Origin: CAVVZJ01 sp963752755
GTDB lineage: Bacteria; Planctomycetota; Planctomycetia; Isosphaerales; Isosphaeraceae
Reading direction: 5' to 3'
Length of the DNA: 64,000 bases
NCBI GenBank assembly: GCA_963752755.1
Contig: CAVVZJ010000001.1
Span: forward strand, 310,001-374,000
Shown: positions 8,172 through 18,373 of the stretch, piece by piece
Layout: the number at the start of each line of letters is the position of its first letter
Position numbering within the stretch: the first letter of the stretch is position 1
The notes under the pieces: generated by a model
What the model saw: only the letters and a program-made list of their open reading frames with translations
Told to the model about the DNA's origin: nothing
Databases searched by the model: none
Position numbers and translations under genes: made by a program

Positions 8172-9241
8172 TCAGCGGCGGGAATGGGCAGGTGCGTGCA
8201 GCGGACGGGCGCTGACCTTGCCGCGAGCCCGACGACCGGGACGAGGCCTTTCCAGTTCCCCCGCCTCGCGGAGCCAGGCCACGGCGTCGGCGAGCGACTC
8301 GCCGACCGGACGGGGCGTCAACCCAAGCTCGGCCAGGCTTCGCGATGCATCGAAGTGCATGGTCCGGCGCGTCAGGCGGACGCCCGTGACCGTCGCCTTG
8401 GGCGTCCGACCGGAGACGTGATCGGCCCAGAATTCGCTCAAATAAGCAACAGCCAGGCCGACCGGATAGGGCACGCGCCAGGGCGGCACGGGCCCGCCCG
8501 TCAAGGTCGAGAGGCACTCCAGCAGGCCGAGCAGGGTCAGGTTCTCGCCACCGAGCAGGTAGCGGCGGCCGGGCTGGCCGCGATTCGAGGGTTCGGATCA
8601 GGCCCTCGGCGACGTCGCGGACGTCGATCAGGTTCAGGGTGCAGTCCATCCTGGCGAGCAGTTCGCCGCGGCCAGAAGTCGCGGATCAGGCGCGTCGGCG
8701 GCGAGAGCCCGCGGTCGCCGGGGCCGACGGGCATCGTCGGGTTGGCGATCAGGACCGGATGCCCCGCCTCGGCCCGCCGACGCGCCTCGTTCTCGGCCCG
8801 GAGCTTCGAGAGGCAGTACGGCCCGACGGCGTCGGCTTCCGTGACCTCCACATTCTCGGCGATCGGGCCAGTCGGCCGGGCGCAGGTGAGGATGCTCTCG
8901 GTGCTCGTGTGCAGGATGCGCGCGGCTCCGGCGGCGATGGCGGCGTCGAGGACGTGGACCGTCCCTTGATGGTTGACGGCGCCGAACTCGCGACGATCGC
9001 GGACCCAGAGGTTCGGGTTGGCGGCCAGGTGATAGACCGATCGTCCGCCCTCCAGCGCCTTGCGGACGGCCTGGGAGTCGCGGATGTCGGCCCGCACCAC
9101 CTCGACCTGCGGCGGCAGGTGGGCCACCTCGGCCCCCGGCCGCTCGACCACCCGGACCCGCTCGCCCCGCTCGACGAGCTTCGCGACCAGATGACTCCCG
9201 ATGAACCCGGCGCCGCCGGTGACGATCGTGAGGGCGTCCAT
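8172..9241 (-). CDS. NAD-dependent sugar epimerase, HpnA-like (frameshifted twice)
   Basis: An extended short-chain dehydrogenase of the kind linked to hopanoid clusters (HpnA-like). The Rossmann glycine motif TGGAGFIGSHL is at residues 8-18, and the active-site Y-x-x-x-K is YCLSKLRAE; the family strings NPTMPVGPGD, NLIDVRDVAEG and GGENLTLLGLLE follow in order. The three parts lie in three frames, with shifts near 8655 and 8590, so either the gene is broken or two bases are miscalled. The ATG at 9241 is preceded by GAGGAGAGGAG. No hopanoid gene is adjacent, so the sugar substrate is unknown. A mobile-element-like repeat ends 29 bases upstream. Confidence 0.7.
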
Positions 9242-9269
9242 ACTCCGCACTCCTCTCCTCTCGGATTGG

Positions 9270-9448
9270 GCCTGATCCACGAACCGGCGGATGCGGTCTG
9301 ATTCGAGCCCGACTCCTGGGGGACAGCCGCCCCGGCTGGCCCGACCGGACCGCCGGGGGCGGCGGTCCCACCAGGCCAAACCGGACCGCCGGGGGCGGCG
9401 GTCCCACCAGGCCAAACCGGACCGCATCCGCCGGTTCGTGGATCAGGC
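9270..9448. mobile_element. MITE-like element, copy 1, with perfect 29-bp inverted ends
   Basis: Bases 9270-9298 and 9420-9448 are a perfect 29-bp inverted repeat containing CACGAACCGGCGGATGCGG. The 179-bp element has no transposase frame. Inside are two exact 36-bp tandem units (9344-9379 and 9380-9415) built round CCGCCGGGGGCGGCGG. The right end supplies the TGA that stops the neighbouring Uma2 gene. A diverged copy lies at 52677-52822 in the opposite orientation. Confidence 0.7.
9344..9415. repeat. Two tandem 36-bp units inside the MITE-like element
   Basis: Two identical 36-bp units followed by a third partial unit of about 10 bases. Each contains the self-complementary CCGCCGGGGGCGGCGG. 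Confidence 0.85.
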
Positions 9449-9994
9449 GAAGAACTCGGCGACCTGGCCACGGAAGCCGGGAAGCTCGGGCAGGTCCGCG
9501 ACGTGGTCGGATTCGCCCAGGACGGTCGGCGTCGCGTCGTCGCGTCGGTAGATCGACAGCGTGCGGCGTCGGGGGTCAACGATCCAGACCATCAGGACAC
9601 CCGCCGCGAGGTAGTCGGCCAGCTTCTCGAAGACCTTTCCGGGTCGGTCGCCCGGCGAGAGCACCTCGACCGTAAGGTCGGGCGGCACGGGCGGTCGCTC
9701 CTGCTCGGCCCGCGAGCGAGGCCAGCGGGCCTCGCTGTAGTAGCAAAGATCGGCGCCGCGGACGGTGTCGTCGCTGATGCCGACCGTCGAGTCGTTACTC
9801 CCGATGTGCCCATGCCCGGTCCGTCGGCCGAAGTCGTGCAGGATCGAACCGATGTTCAGGCAAACGAGACCGTGCCAGTATTCGGGAGGTGACAACGTGA
9901 TGATCTCCCCTCGGACCAGTTCGTGGATTCCCTCGCCGAGGTCCATCTTGAGGAACTCCTCGGCCGTGATGCGGGTCCTGGTGGCGGTCGTCAT
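9443..9994 (-). CDS. Uma2 family (DUF820) endonuclease-like protein, copy 2
   Basis: A 183-residue Uma2 protein of a different subgroup from copy 1. It has ITAEEFLKMD, the IHELVRGEIITLSPPE strand-turn-strand, RGADLCYYS for the nuclease-core Asp, and PPDLTVEVLSPGDRPGKV. The ATG at 9994 follows GGAG at eight bases; an ATG at 10036 is less likely. The stop codon lies within the right inverted end of the MITE-like element, so the last residues may have been set by that insertion. It is followed on the same strand by the epimerase gene beyond the element. Confidence 0.8.
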   Translation of the reverse strand: MTTATRTRITAEEFLKMDLGEGIHELVRGEIITLSPPEYWHGLVCLNIGSILHDFGRRTGHGHIGSNDSTVGISDDTVRGADLCYYSEARWPRSRAEQERPPVPPDLTVEVLSPGDRPGKVFEKLADYLAAGVLMVWIVDPRRRTLSIYRRDDATPTVLGESDHVADLPELPGFRGQVAEFFA

Positions 9995-10080
9995 CGCGGG
10001 GTCTCCGGGATTCGGGGCGTCGTCAACGGCCATCATCCTCGAAATCGAGGGACGTGGGGAGGCGAAGTGGGATCGATGGC

Positions 10081-12238
10081 TCAGCGGACGCGGTACAGGT
10101 CCTTCTCCGGTCCGGGTCCGGGGATCGGCTGGAGAACGCCGGCGCGGACGAGTCGGTCGAAGACGGGGGGCTGGATGAAGTCGGTGAAGCCGTAGCCGCC
10201 GGGCTTGCGGTGGCGGGCGATCTCGGACCAATCGACGAGGACGTGCGTGACCCCGAGCTGGGCCAGGGCTTGCTCCACCTGGCGCGGCGTGCGACCCTTC
10301 GCCAGGGTCTCGAAGATCTCGTCGTCGAAGACGGTGTTGTAGATCTTCTCATGTTGCATGTGGAAGACGCCCGCCTGGCCGATGAGCAAGACCCTGGCCC
10401 GGGGCGGCAGGCGGTCGTCGAGCCAGGCGAGGGTCGGGCTGCCGGCCAGAAACGTGTCGGCGCGGAGGTCGGCCAGGTCGTCGGTCCACTGGTTGTAACC
10501 GGCCAATGGGGTCGTGCAGTAGATCCAGGTCGTGGCGACGCCGAGGGCGACGATCCCGGTCAAGAGGATCGACCAGCCGAGCCGTCGCGACCAGTCGGCC
10601 CCGAGCCCGGCGAGGATCGCCAGGGGAGGGAGGATCGGGAGCCAGAAGCGGTCGAGGCGGTGGGTCAGGAGCCACCACGTCGCGAAGAGGAAGGCGGCAT
10701 AGAGGCCCAGCAAGGTCGCGACGCGGCGCGAGCCGCGTCGGAGGAAGGCGAGCGGGGCGAGGGCGAGGTAAAGGGGGGATTGCCAGTCGTTGCGTCCGGC
10801 GACGTCGAGCAGGCCGGTGGCCAGGTCGCCCCAGGTGATCGGTCTCGGTCCATGCGCGGCCGACCACTGCGCCTCGCGATCGGGGCTCCACGGATGGCCG
10901 CCGAAGACCTTGTAGCCGAGCGGATAGACCGGGTTGCCGTGATCGATCACGTTCTTGACCAGCCAGGGTCCGACCGCCACGGCGACGCCCAGCGTGAAGG
11001 TCAGCGGGACCAGCCAGGATCGCCGACGGATCGCGACAGCCGTCGCGAGCAGACCGAACGGGATCACCGCCGAGATCAGAGCCGGATACTTGCACGCCAA
11101 TCGCGCCGCCGGCCAGGGCGCCGACAATCAGCCAGAGAGGGTTGATCGAGGGTCGAGGGTCGAGGGTCGAGGACCAGGCGAGCGTGGCGGCGAGGATCAA
11201 AGCCGCGTGGTAGTAGCCGAGGGGGCCTTCGACGTAGGCGAAGACGGAGAGGCGATAGATCCAGGGTGTCGTCAGATAGACGACCGCCGCGAACCAGGCT
11301 GCGCGGGGTGAGCCGAAGCGGCGGGCGGCCAGGGCCAGCGCGGCGGCGGCAAACGGAGCGTGGAGCATCACGAGGAACTGGCCGACGAGTGCCCCGCGCC
11401 ACCAGTCGTCGAGCACGAGCATGCCGAGCAGGTGGAGCATCTCCACGTTGAAGGGCATGGTTGTATAAACATTATGCGGTAGGAAGTGGATTCGACCGGC
11501 GAGATACCATTCCTTCGGGCCTTCGAGGTGGTATTCCAGCGAGTCGAAATCAACCGACGGCTGCAACGAGCCCAGCACCATCAAGACCAGGAACGGCCCG
11601 GCGACGAGCGCGAAGGTGAGGGCCGATGGCCACCGGTTGTCGTGTCGGGAGACCGGACCGCCCTCGCGTCGGTCGCGGCCCGCGGCGGCGATTTCCCAGC
11701 CGATCCCACCCGCAGCCAGCAAGCCCAGCCCGATGCGGAAGGGCCACGGGTCGAGCCCGCCGAGCCGGCCGATTCCGAGCGTGATCGAGCTGAGACCGGT
11801 CAGGCCGAGGCCGAAGGCGAGGGTGAGGCGTTCGGTCCGGCTCAAAGTCGTCGCGAGCCGCAGGGCCCGGATTGCCAGCAAGCCCAGGCCGACGCCCGCC
11901 GCCGCGATCAGAAGGCCCGCCAGGACGAGCGGCAGGCGCTGGGGGAGGTGCTCGACGTGGCCGAGCTTGTCCAGGGTCGCGCCGAGCCAGGAGTCGTGCC
12001 AGCCGGAGCCGGGGACAAAGAAGGGGATGCCCTCGGCCAGCAAGACCCAGCGCCGGATCGCCGTGACCTGGACCTCGCCGCTCGGCAAGGTCGTCTGCGC
12101 GTTGCCCGCGTTCGGCAAGGGGGTGATGAGATACCACGCCAGCCAGGCCAGCTCGGCCAGTGCCAGGCAGGCGAGCCCGGCCCCGCGGAGCGGCCCGGCC
12201 GTTCGGCCCAGGCTCAGAGGGTGGGCCCGATCGTCCAA
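10081..12238 (-). CDS. GT39/ArnT-like membrane glycosyltransferase 1 (frameshifted)
   Basis: A protein of about 715 residues with roughly a dozen hydrophobic helices. The large loop after the first conserved helix (SVDFDSLEYHLEGPKEWYLAGRI) matches GT-C enzymes that use a lipid-linked sugar donor; the Asp in DFDS.EYH sits where the catalytic acid is expected. The soluble C-terminal part (VLLIGQAGVFHM, THVLVDW) is also typical of planctomycete members. Reading changes frame near 11100. The start at 12238 overlaps the end of the altronate dehydratase gene by 25 bases, so the two are probably co-transcribed. Donor and acceptor are unknown. Confidence 0.7.
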
Positions 12239-13782
12239 GGGGCAAACTCCTCCTCTCCGACGCCGTGCCGCTCGCTCTTCGTTTTCTTGCCGCCCGCGAC
12301 GTCGAGGATCAACTCGAACAGGCGACGCCCGACCGCCGCGACCGGCTCGCCATCGAGGACGGTGCCGGCGTCGAGGTCCATGTCATCGATCATTCGTTGA
12401 TACATCGGGGTGTTCGTCGCCACCTTGATGCAAGGTGTCGGCTTCAGGCCGAGCACGCTGCCGCGGCCAGTCGTGAAGATGAGGATGTTCGCCCCCGAGG
12501 CGACGAGCCCGGTGGTGCAGGGGGGATCATAGCCGGGCGTGTCCATGAAGACGAGCCCCGGCGTGTCCACCCGAGCGGCGTACTCGACCACATCGACCAG
12601 GGGCGTCGAGCCGCCCTTGGCGAGTGCCCCGAGCGACTTCTCGTAGATGGTCGTCAGGCCGCCGGCCTTGTTGCCGGGCGACGGGTTGTTGTTGATCTCG
12701 GCGCCGAAGACGCCGGTGTACCACTCCCACCACTTGAGGCGGTTGACCAGCTTCTCGCCCACCTCGCGGCTGACGGCCCGTCGCGTGAGCAAATGTTCGG
12801 CCCCGTAAATCTCGGTCGTCTCGCCGAGGATCGCGGTGCCGCCCTGGGCGATGATCAGGTCGGCCGCGACGCCGAGCGCGGGGTTGGCGGTGACGCCCGA
12901 GTTGCCGTCCGAGCCGCCGCATTCGAGGGCGACGCGGAGCTTCGAGGCCGGTTGCTCGGTGCGTTTCCAGGCGTTCGCCTCGGGCAAGAGCTGATGAACG
13001 GCCTTGACGGCGGTCTCGACCGTCTTGGTGATCCCGCCCTCGTCCTGGATGTTCAGGACCCGCGGACGGGCCTTGCCGTTGGCCCCCTTCTCCTTCGCCC
13101 CGCCGATGACGACGAGGTCCTGCGACTCGACCAGGTGCGACGCGTACGCCCCCTCGCAGCCGAGGCCGACGATCACGTAGGCCGCCACGTTCGGATGGTT
13201 CGCGAACCCGGCCAGCACCCGCTCCAAAATCTGGTGGTCGGGGCCTTCGAAGGGCAGGCCGCAACCCCCTTTGTGGGTGATCGCGAAGACGTCGTCGACG
13301 TTCGGATAATCGCGTCGCCAGTCGTCGTTGCGGAAGTGGTCGGAGATATAACGGGCGGTGCTGGCCGAGCAATTCACGGTGCTGATGACGGCGATGTCGT
13401 TCCGCGTGCCGACCCGGCCATCGGGCCGGAGGTAGCCGGGAAATGTCCGGCGTTCGGTCATGGGCGGCACGGGCGGGCGTTCCGACGCATAAGCGTAGTC
13501 GCGCTCGAAGAGGTCCGCCTTGACGTTGTGGACGTGGACCCACGACCCGGCCGGGATCGGCCGGGAGGCGAAGCCGATCGTCTGGCCGTACTTGCGGATC
13601 GGCTCCCCTTCGGCGATGTCCGCCACGGCGATCTTGTGCCCGAGCCCGACCGGCTCACGCGCCTCGACCTCCCGGCCACCGACCGCGATCACCGCCCCCT
13701 TCGGGATCGGCCGCGCGGCGACCGCCACGTTGTCCTCGGTTCGCAACAGGATCGCCCGCCTTTCTTCGGCTGCCGTCGCCAT
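12214..13782 (-). CDS. uxaA: Altronate/galactarate dehydratase (UxaA/GarD family)
   Basis: A full-length 522-residue sugar-acid dehydratase. The N-terminal SAF domain (about 1-95) is followed by the UxaA/GarD catalytic domain with GYLRPDGRVGTRNDIAVIST, THKGGCG, GLGCEG and LECGGSDGNSGVTANPALG. The conserved cysteines that hold the Fe cofactor are present. It converts D-altronate to 2-keto-3-deoxygluconate in hexuronate breakdown, though galactarate or a related acid is also possible. No isomerase or KDG kinase gene is nearby, so the pathway context is missing. Reads through without frame breaks. Confidence 0.85.
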   Translation of the reverse strand: MATAAEERRAILLRTEDNVAVAARPIPKGAVIAVGGREVEAREPVGLGHKIAVADIAEGEPIRKYGQTIGFASRPIPAGSWVHVHNVKADLFERDYAYASERPPVPPMTERRTFPGYLRPDGRVGTRNDIAVISTVNCSASTARYISDHFRNDDWRRDYPNVDDVFAITHKGGCGLPFEGPDHQILERVLAGFANHPNVAAYVIVGLGCEGAYASHLVESQDLVVIGGAKEKGANGKARPRVLNIQDEGGITKTVETAVKAVHQLLPEANAWKRTEQPASKLRVALECGGSDGNSGVTANPALGVAADLIIAQGGTAILGETTEIYGAEHLLTRRAVSREVGEKLVNRLKWWEWYTGVFGAEINNNPSPGNKAGGLTTIYEKSLGALAKGGSTPLVDVVEYAARVDTPGLVFMDTPGYDPPCTTGLVASGANILIFTTGRGSVLGLKPTPCIKVATNTPMYQRMIDDMDLDAGTVLDGEPVAAVGRRLFELILDVAGGKKTKSERHGVGEEEFAPWTIGPTL

Positions 13783-13797
13783 GAGTCGCCTCTTCTT

Positions 13798-14990
13798 TCA
13801 CTTCGCTGCGAACCGGTGAATCCGCCCGTCGAAGGCCACGATGTACAGCTCGCCGGCCGGGTCCTCGCCGAAGGCGGCGATGTTGAGCTTGGGGCCTGAC
13901 CCGAGGTCGATCAGCTCGGTCACCTCGACCGCCTTGCCGCCCTGTTCGCGGAGACCCCAGATCCGGCCGGTCTCGAAGTCACCGACGACATAGACACCCT
14001 CCAGGCTCGGCAGCCGCTCACCGCGATAGACGTAGCCGCCCGTGATGCTCTTGCCGACCGAGTGTGGATACTCGAAGACCGGCGGAGTGATCGTCTTCGT
14101 ACCGGGAGCGATGCGTTGTCGGGGACGGAAGTTGTGGGTGCCTTCCTTGATGCTCCAGCCGTAGTTGCCGCCGTTTTCGAGGATGTACACCATCTCCCAG
14201 AGGTTCTGGCCCACGTCGCCGCCCCAGAGCGTGCCGGTATCGCGGTCGAAACTACACTTCCACACGTTCCTCAGCCCCACACAGAAGACCTCCGGCGCCA
14301 GACGGCGAACCGCTTCGGGTCGCGACGGCGGGGGTTGTCGTTCGGGATGCCGTAGGGCTTGTCGCCCTCGGGATGATCGACGTCGATCCGGAGGATCGAG
14401 GCGAAGAAGTCGGCGGGGTTCTGGCCGGAGGTGAGCGGATCGTCGGCAGCGCCGCTGTCACCGAGGGTGATGTAGAGGAAGCCGTCGGGACCGAAGAGGA
14501 TGCAGCCGCCATTGTGGTTGCCATACGGGTCGGGCGGCCCTTCCCAGAGGCGCTCCTCGCTGTTCGGGTCGGCTGTGCGGGGATCGTCCTTCGAGACCCG
14601 GAACCGCGAGACGACCGAGCGTCGGCCGGTCGGTCCTTCCTTCGACGAGTAATAAACGAAGAACTGGCCGTTGTCCTTGTAGTTTGGATGGAAGGCCAGT
14701 CCGAGCAGGCCCTCCTCGTTATCCTTGCTGATCGGTCGGGGCAGGTCGAGGAAGAGCTGCCTGTCCTCGGTCTGCAGGTCGTTCGGGAACGACCAGATCT
14801 TGGCCTGGTGCTGCTCGACGACGTACAGAAGGTTGCTGCCGTCGTCGGGATAGGCCAGGACGACCGGGCGATCGAACTTCAGGTTCGAGAAGGCGACCTC
14901 GGTGCGGAGCTTCGGCAGGTCGGCCCGGGCATGGGGCGCGACGGTCCACGTCGCGAGGAGGGCGAGGGCCAGGGGGACAGGGTGACGCAT
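13798..14990 (-). CDS. PQQ-dependent sugar dehydrogenase, glucose/sorbosone type (frameshifted)
   Basis: A secreted six-bladed beta-propeller of about 395 residues, with a signal peptide over residues 1-23 (cleavage after HARA). Family marks are DGSNLLYVVEQ, EEGLLGLAFHPNY, GNHNGGCILFGPDGFLYIT (with the catalytic-type His), GLRNVWKCSFDR, GDVGQNLWEMV and YVVGDFETGRIWGL. The frame changes near 14280 between the FAVWR and GLRN segments. It presumably oxidises a sugar in the periplasm with PQQ. It ends 16 bases before the altronate dehydratase starts, so these sugar-oxidation genes may form one unit. Confidence 0.75.
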
Positions 14991-15280
14991 CCGGTTCCTC
15001 GTGATCGTTGCGGGTTGGCTCGCGGCGGCGGACGTTGGGCCGCCGGCGCGGAGGATTCCTAGTAGAATCGATCGTGGACCGGTCCGTCAAACACCCGGCC
15101 CGGCCTGCCGGGACGATCGCCGGCAGTCCAAAGATCAGGCCCACCGCCCGACCGGTTCGCCGGAACCTCCGCGAGTGTTCGATTATAAAAAATCGGGAAA
15201 CCTCTGGACGTGTCGAGCTGGTTGACGTGACACTGTCCGCGAGAGCGATACCTCGTCGCCCATTCCTGGAGGACCCGACC

Positions 15281-15598
15281 ATGTCCAGTCGCAACGCCGA
15301 ATGCCCCGAATGCGCCTCGCTCGTGCCGATCGAGGAGAACCAGCTCGGCACGCCGGTGAAGTGCCCGAAGTGCAAGTCGGTCTTCACGGCCGAATCCGCC
15401 GGTGGCGCCTACGAGCTGGTGGATGAGACGACCTCATCTCCGGTTCGCGACGACCCAGGCCCGCGCGACGCCGATTCCCCGCGTCCCAAACGACGCCCCG
15501 CCGCGCCTCCGAAGGTCAACACTCGTCCCGAAACCGAGGAGGAGCGCCGGCTCCGGCAACGCATGGAGAAATGGGCCGATGAGATGGACAAAACCTGA
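15281..15598 (+). CDS. Small zinc-ribbon protein (MJ0042-type finger)
   Basis: A 105-residue protein whose first 35 residues form a zinc ribbon: CPECASLVPIEENQLGTPVKCPKCKSVF, with two CxxC knuckles 19 residues apart. The remainder is charged and Pro-rich and ends in a basic/acidic helix (EEERRLRQRMEKWADEM). Planctomycete genomes carry many short proteins of this plan, with no assigned role. The ATG at 15281 has TGGAGGA at 15267-15273. A TATAAA at 15184-15189 may be its -10. Confidence 0.7.
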   Translation: MSSRNAECPECASLVPIEENQLGTPVKCPKCKSVFTAESAGGAYELVDETTSSPVRDDPGPRDADSPRPKRRPAAPPKVNTRPETEEERRLRQRMEKWADEMDKT

Positions 15599-15778
15599 CG
15601 GCTCACCCTGACGATCTGGTTCGACCCGATCTGGTGCGTCCTTGTCCCGAGGATTTCCCGCCGGTCATCGGCGTGATCCAGACACGTTCGCCGTGTGCGC
15701 CGGCGCAGCCATCGCTGCCAGAGACGCTCCCGTCGCGGCGGACGCGGGTCTTGGGTCGAGCGTGCGTCGGGCATGCCG

Positions 15779-17284
15779 CTAGGGGCGGCGCGCGTAATGC
15801 TGTTTGACCGTCGCGACGGCGTGCTTCCAGTCGTCGAGGCGGGTCGAGCGCCAGGAGGCGTCGTGGCGGGGGATGAACGACTCGCGGCCGGAGGCGAGCT
15901 GGGCGGTGGCGGCGGAGGCGTCGGGCCAGAAGCCGACGCCGAGGCCGGCGAGCAGGGCGGCGCCGAGCGCGGTGGACTCAGTCTGGGGACTGCGTCGCAA
16001 CGGCAGGCCGAGCAGGTCGGCCTGGAACTGGAGGAACGGGTCGGAGCGGGCCATGCCGCCATCGACGCGAAGCTCGGCGGGCGGGGTGGGCAGGTCGGCG
16101 TTCATCGCCTCGACCAGATCGGCGATCTGGAAGGCGACCCCCTCGATCGTGGCGCGGGCGAGGTCGGCGACCGAGGTATCCCGCGTCAGGCCGAAGATCG
16201 TGCCGCGGGCGGCCGCCTCCCAGTGCGGGGCGCCGAGGCCGGTCAGGGCGGGGACGAACAGGACACCGGCGTCGTCGCGTCCCTGGTGGTAGAGGTCGTT
16301 GATCTCGGGGGCGGCGCCGATGGCCTTGAGGCCGTCGCGGAACCACTGCACGGCGGCGCCGGCGATGAAGACGCTGCCTTCGAGGGCGTACTGGGGTGGG
16401 CCGCCGCCGAGGGTCGCGGCGGCGGTGCTGACCAGGCCGCGCGTCGAAGGGACAACCCGGTCGCCGGTGTGGACCAGCAGGAAGGCGCCGGTGCCGTAGG
16501 TGCATTTCGCCTCCCCCTCACGCAGGCAGCCCTGACCCACCAGCGACGCCTGCTGGTCGCCCGCGACGCCGGCGATTGGCAGGCCGTCGGGGAGGTAGTC
16601 GAGGCCGGAGGTCGTGCCGAAAAGCCCGGCGCTCGGGAGAATTTCCGGCAATATTGCGGGCGGGACCTCGAAGAACTCGCAGAGGTCGTCGGCCCAGGCC
16701 AGCGATCGCAGGCCCATGAGCAGGGTCCGCGAGGCGTTGGTCACGTCGGTGACGTGCCGCTTCCCCCCGGTTAGATGCCAGATCAAGAGGCTGTCTACCG
16801 TCCCCGCGGCCAGCTCGCCCGCCTCGGCCCGGCGTCGGGCGCCTTCCACGTTTTCCAGGAGCCACGCCATCTTGGTCGCCGCGAAGTACGAGTCGAGCAC
16901 CAGGCCGGTGCGCTCCGAGAGCCAGTTCTGGCGGCTGCGGTGCTGCTCGCAGAAGGGGGCCGTCCGCCGGTCCTGCCAAACGATCGCCGGCCCGATCGGC
17001 TCGCCGCTGGCCCGTTCCCAGACGACGGCCGTCTCGCGCTGGTTCGTCAGGCCGATCGCCGCGATCCGATCGGCCCCGAGACCCGCCGACTTCAGCGCCT
17101 CCGTCACCATCGGGCCGACCGAGCCGACCAGCGCCTTCGCGTCGTGCTCGACCCAGCCGGGCTTCGGGTATGTCGGCGGGACCTCGACCTGCGCCTGGGC
17201 GACGGGCTGGAGCCGGGCGTCGTACACGACGGCGCGAGTGCTGGTCGTCCCCTGGTCGATCGACAGGATATGGTCGCGGGCCAT
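15779..17284 (-). CDS. glpK: Glycerol kinase
   Basis: A 501-residue FGGY-family kinase that phosphorylates glycerol with ATP to glycerol 3-phosphate in the cytosol. The N-terminal SIDQGTTSTRAV nucleotide motif is at 8-19, followed by VWQDRRT, the W-x-L-SERTGL segment, TDVTNASRTLLM, and GDQQASLVGQG before the C-terminal RVDGGMARSDPFLQFQADLLG. These are all specific to glycerol kinase within FGGY. The ATG at 17284 follows GGAGTGA. There is no facilitator or glycerol-3-phosphate dehydrogenase gene nearby. Confidence 0.95.
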   Translation of the reverse strand: MARDHILSIDQGTTSTRAVVYDARLQPVAQAQVEVPPTYPKPGWVEHDAKALVGSVGPMVTEALKSAGLGADRIAAIGLTNQRETAVVWERASGEPIGPAIVWQDRRTAPFCEQHRSRQNWLSERTGLVLDSYFAATKMAWLLENVEGARRRAEAGELAAGTVDSLLIWHLTGGKRHVTDVTNASRTLLMGLRSLAWADDLCEFFEVPPAILPEILPSAGLFGTTSGLDYLPDGLPIAGVAGDQQASLVGQGCLREGEAKCTYGTGAFLLVHTGDRVVPSTRGLVSTAAATLGGGPPQYALEGSVFIAGAAVQWFRDGLKAIGAAPEINDLYHQGRDDAGVLFVPALTGLGAPHWEAAARGTIFGLTRDTSVADLARATIEGVAFQIADLVEAMNADLPTPPAELRVDGGMARSDPFLQFQADLLGLPLRRSPQTESTALGAALLAGLGVGFWPDASAATAQLASGRESFIPRHDASWRSTRLDDWKHAVATVKQHYARRP

Positions 17285-17409
17285 CGGCTCACTCCGTCTT
17301 TCCGGGGCGAGAGGTCGCGGGATTCGCAGGTGACGGACGGGACGCGGGCATCGTAGCATAATCGAACGCGGAAGCGACACCATCGAAACCCAGGCCCCAG
17401 AGTCGAACG

Positions 17410-17860
17410 ATGAGACCCGAAATGATCATCCCGATCGTGGCGATCCTGATGCCCCTGATCCTCGTGCCGACGATCATCCGGATGAAGCACGCCTACCGGC
17501 TCCGCGAGTGGGAGCACCGCGAACGGATGCGGGCGCTCGACCTGGGCCTGATGCCCCCCTCGGCCGGCGGCGGCACGTTCTGGCCGTCGCTGGCCGCCAT
17601 CGCGATCGGGGCGGTCGTGCCGATCGCGGCGGTCCTGTTCGCCTGGCTGGCCGCCTTGACGACGGAGGCCGGTGAGGAGGTCTGGATGCTGCGCCAGCGG
17701 GATCGGGGTGACGGCCGTCCTCGGCGGCACCGTGCTGGCGTTCCGCCTGATCGGCGTCGGGCGTCACGCCTCGGACTCATCGGCCGTTTACTCGAACAAC
17801 CATGTCAAGCCCGCCCATTTCGACCCCGATGCCTTCGACACCGTCGGCCGCCGCGGCTGA
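17410..17860 (+). CDS. Small two-helix membrane protein A (frameshifted)
   Basis: No named family. About 150 residues: an N-terminal helix (IIPIVAILMPLILVPTII), a basic amphipathic EWEHRERMRALDLGL segment, a second helix (SLAAIAIGAVVPIAAVLFAWLA), and, after a frame change near 17690, a third helix (GIGVTAVLGGTVLAFRLI) with tail FDPDAFDTVGRRG. Every part has a counterpart in the next gene, so the two are tandem paralogues and the frame change can be placed by comparison. Confidence 0.6.
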
Positions 17861-17881
17861 GCGGCGGAGAGGAGGACCGCC

Positions 17882-18373
17882 TTGCAGACCTCATCGTCTC
17901 TCCTGTCGCTCGCCATCCCGGCGGCGATGGGCGTCATTCCGATTGCCTTCATGCTCGCCCACGCCACGCGGAAGCGCGAGCTGGAACATCGCGAGCGGAT
18001 GAAGTCGCTGGAACTGGGCGTGCCCTTGCCCGGTCACAACGCCTGGCCGGCCGTCGTCTGCGTCGCGATCGGGGCCGTCGTGCCGGTCGCGTCCCTGATC
18101 GTCGGCCTGGTGGCGACTCTCGTGCAACCCGGCTCCCATCGCGGTTCGAGCGAGGAGATCGCCAACGTGGTCTTCTGGAATCATATCCAATCGTCCAATT
18201 ATTACGGCACCATCTGGACGGCCGCCGGCTTCGTCGGCGTGACCGGCGTGCTCGGCGGTACGATCCTCGCCCTGACCCTCCTCCGCGGCGACCGCAAGCG
18301 CGACGGCTTCTCGACCAACAAGCCCCTCACCCTGGACCCCGACGTTTACGACACTGTCAGCCAGCGCGGCTGA
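17882..18373 (+). CDS. Small three-helix membrane protein B, paralogue of A
   Basis: A 163-residue intact paralogue of the preceding gene: helix SLAIPAAMGVIPIAFMLA, basic ELEHRERMKSLELGV, helix VAIGAVVPVASLIVGLVATL, helix GVTGVLGGTILALTLL and tail LDPDVYDTVSQRG. The start is TTG at 17882, chosen because a strong GAGAGGAGG at 17867-17875 precedes it at six bases. The 21-base gap to gene A implies one transcript. Function unknown; the conserved charged segment after helix 1 may be a cytoplasmic contact site. Confidence 0.7.
   Translation: MQTSSSLLSLAIPAAMGVIPIAFMLAHATRKRELEHRERMKSLELGVPLPGHNAWPAVVCVAIGAVVPVASLIVGLVATLVQPGSHRGSSEEIANVVFWNHIQSSNYYGTIWTAAGFVGVTGVLGGTILALTLLRGDRKRDGFSTNKPLTLDPDVYDTVSQRG

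Noticed and set aside
17891..18356. Extended C-terminus of the second GT39 protein
   Set aside because: The extension is exactly antisense to the intact paralogous membrane gene and is not protein-like; a frameshift near 18400 is a better explanation.
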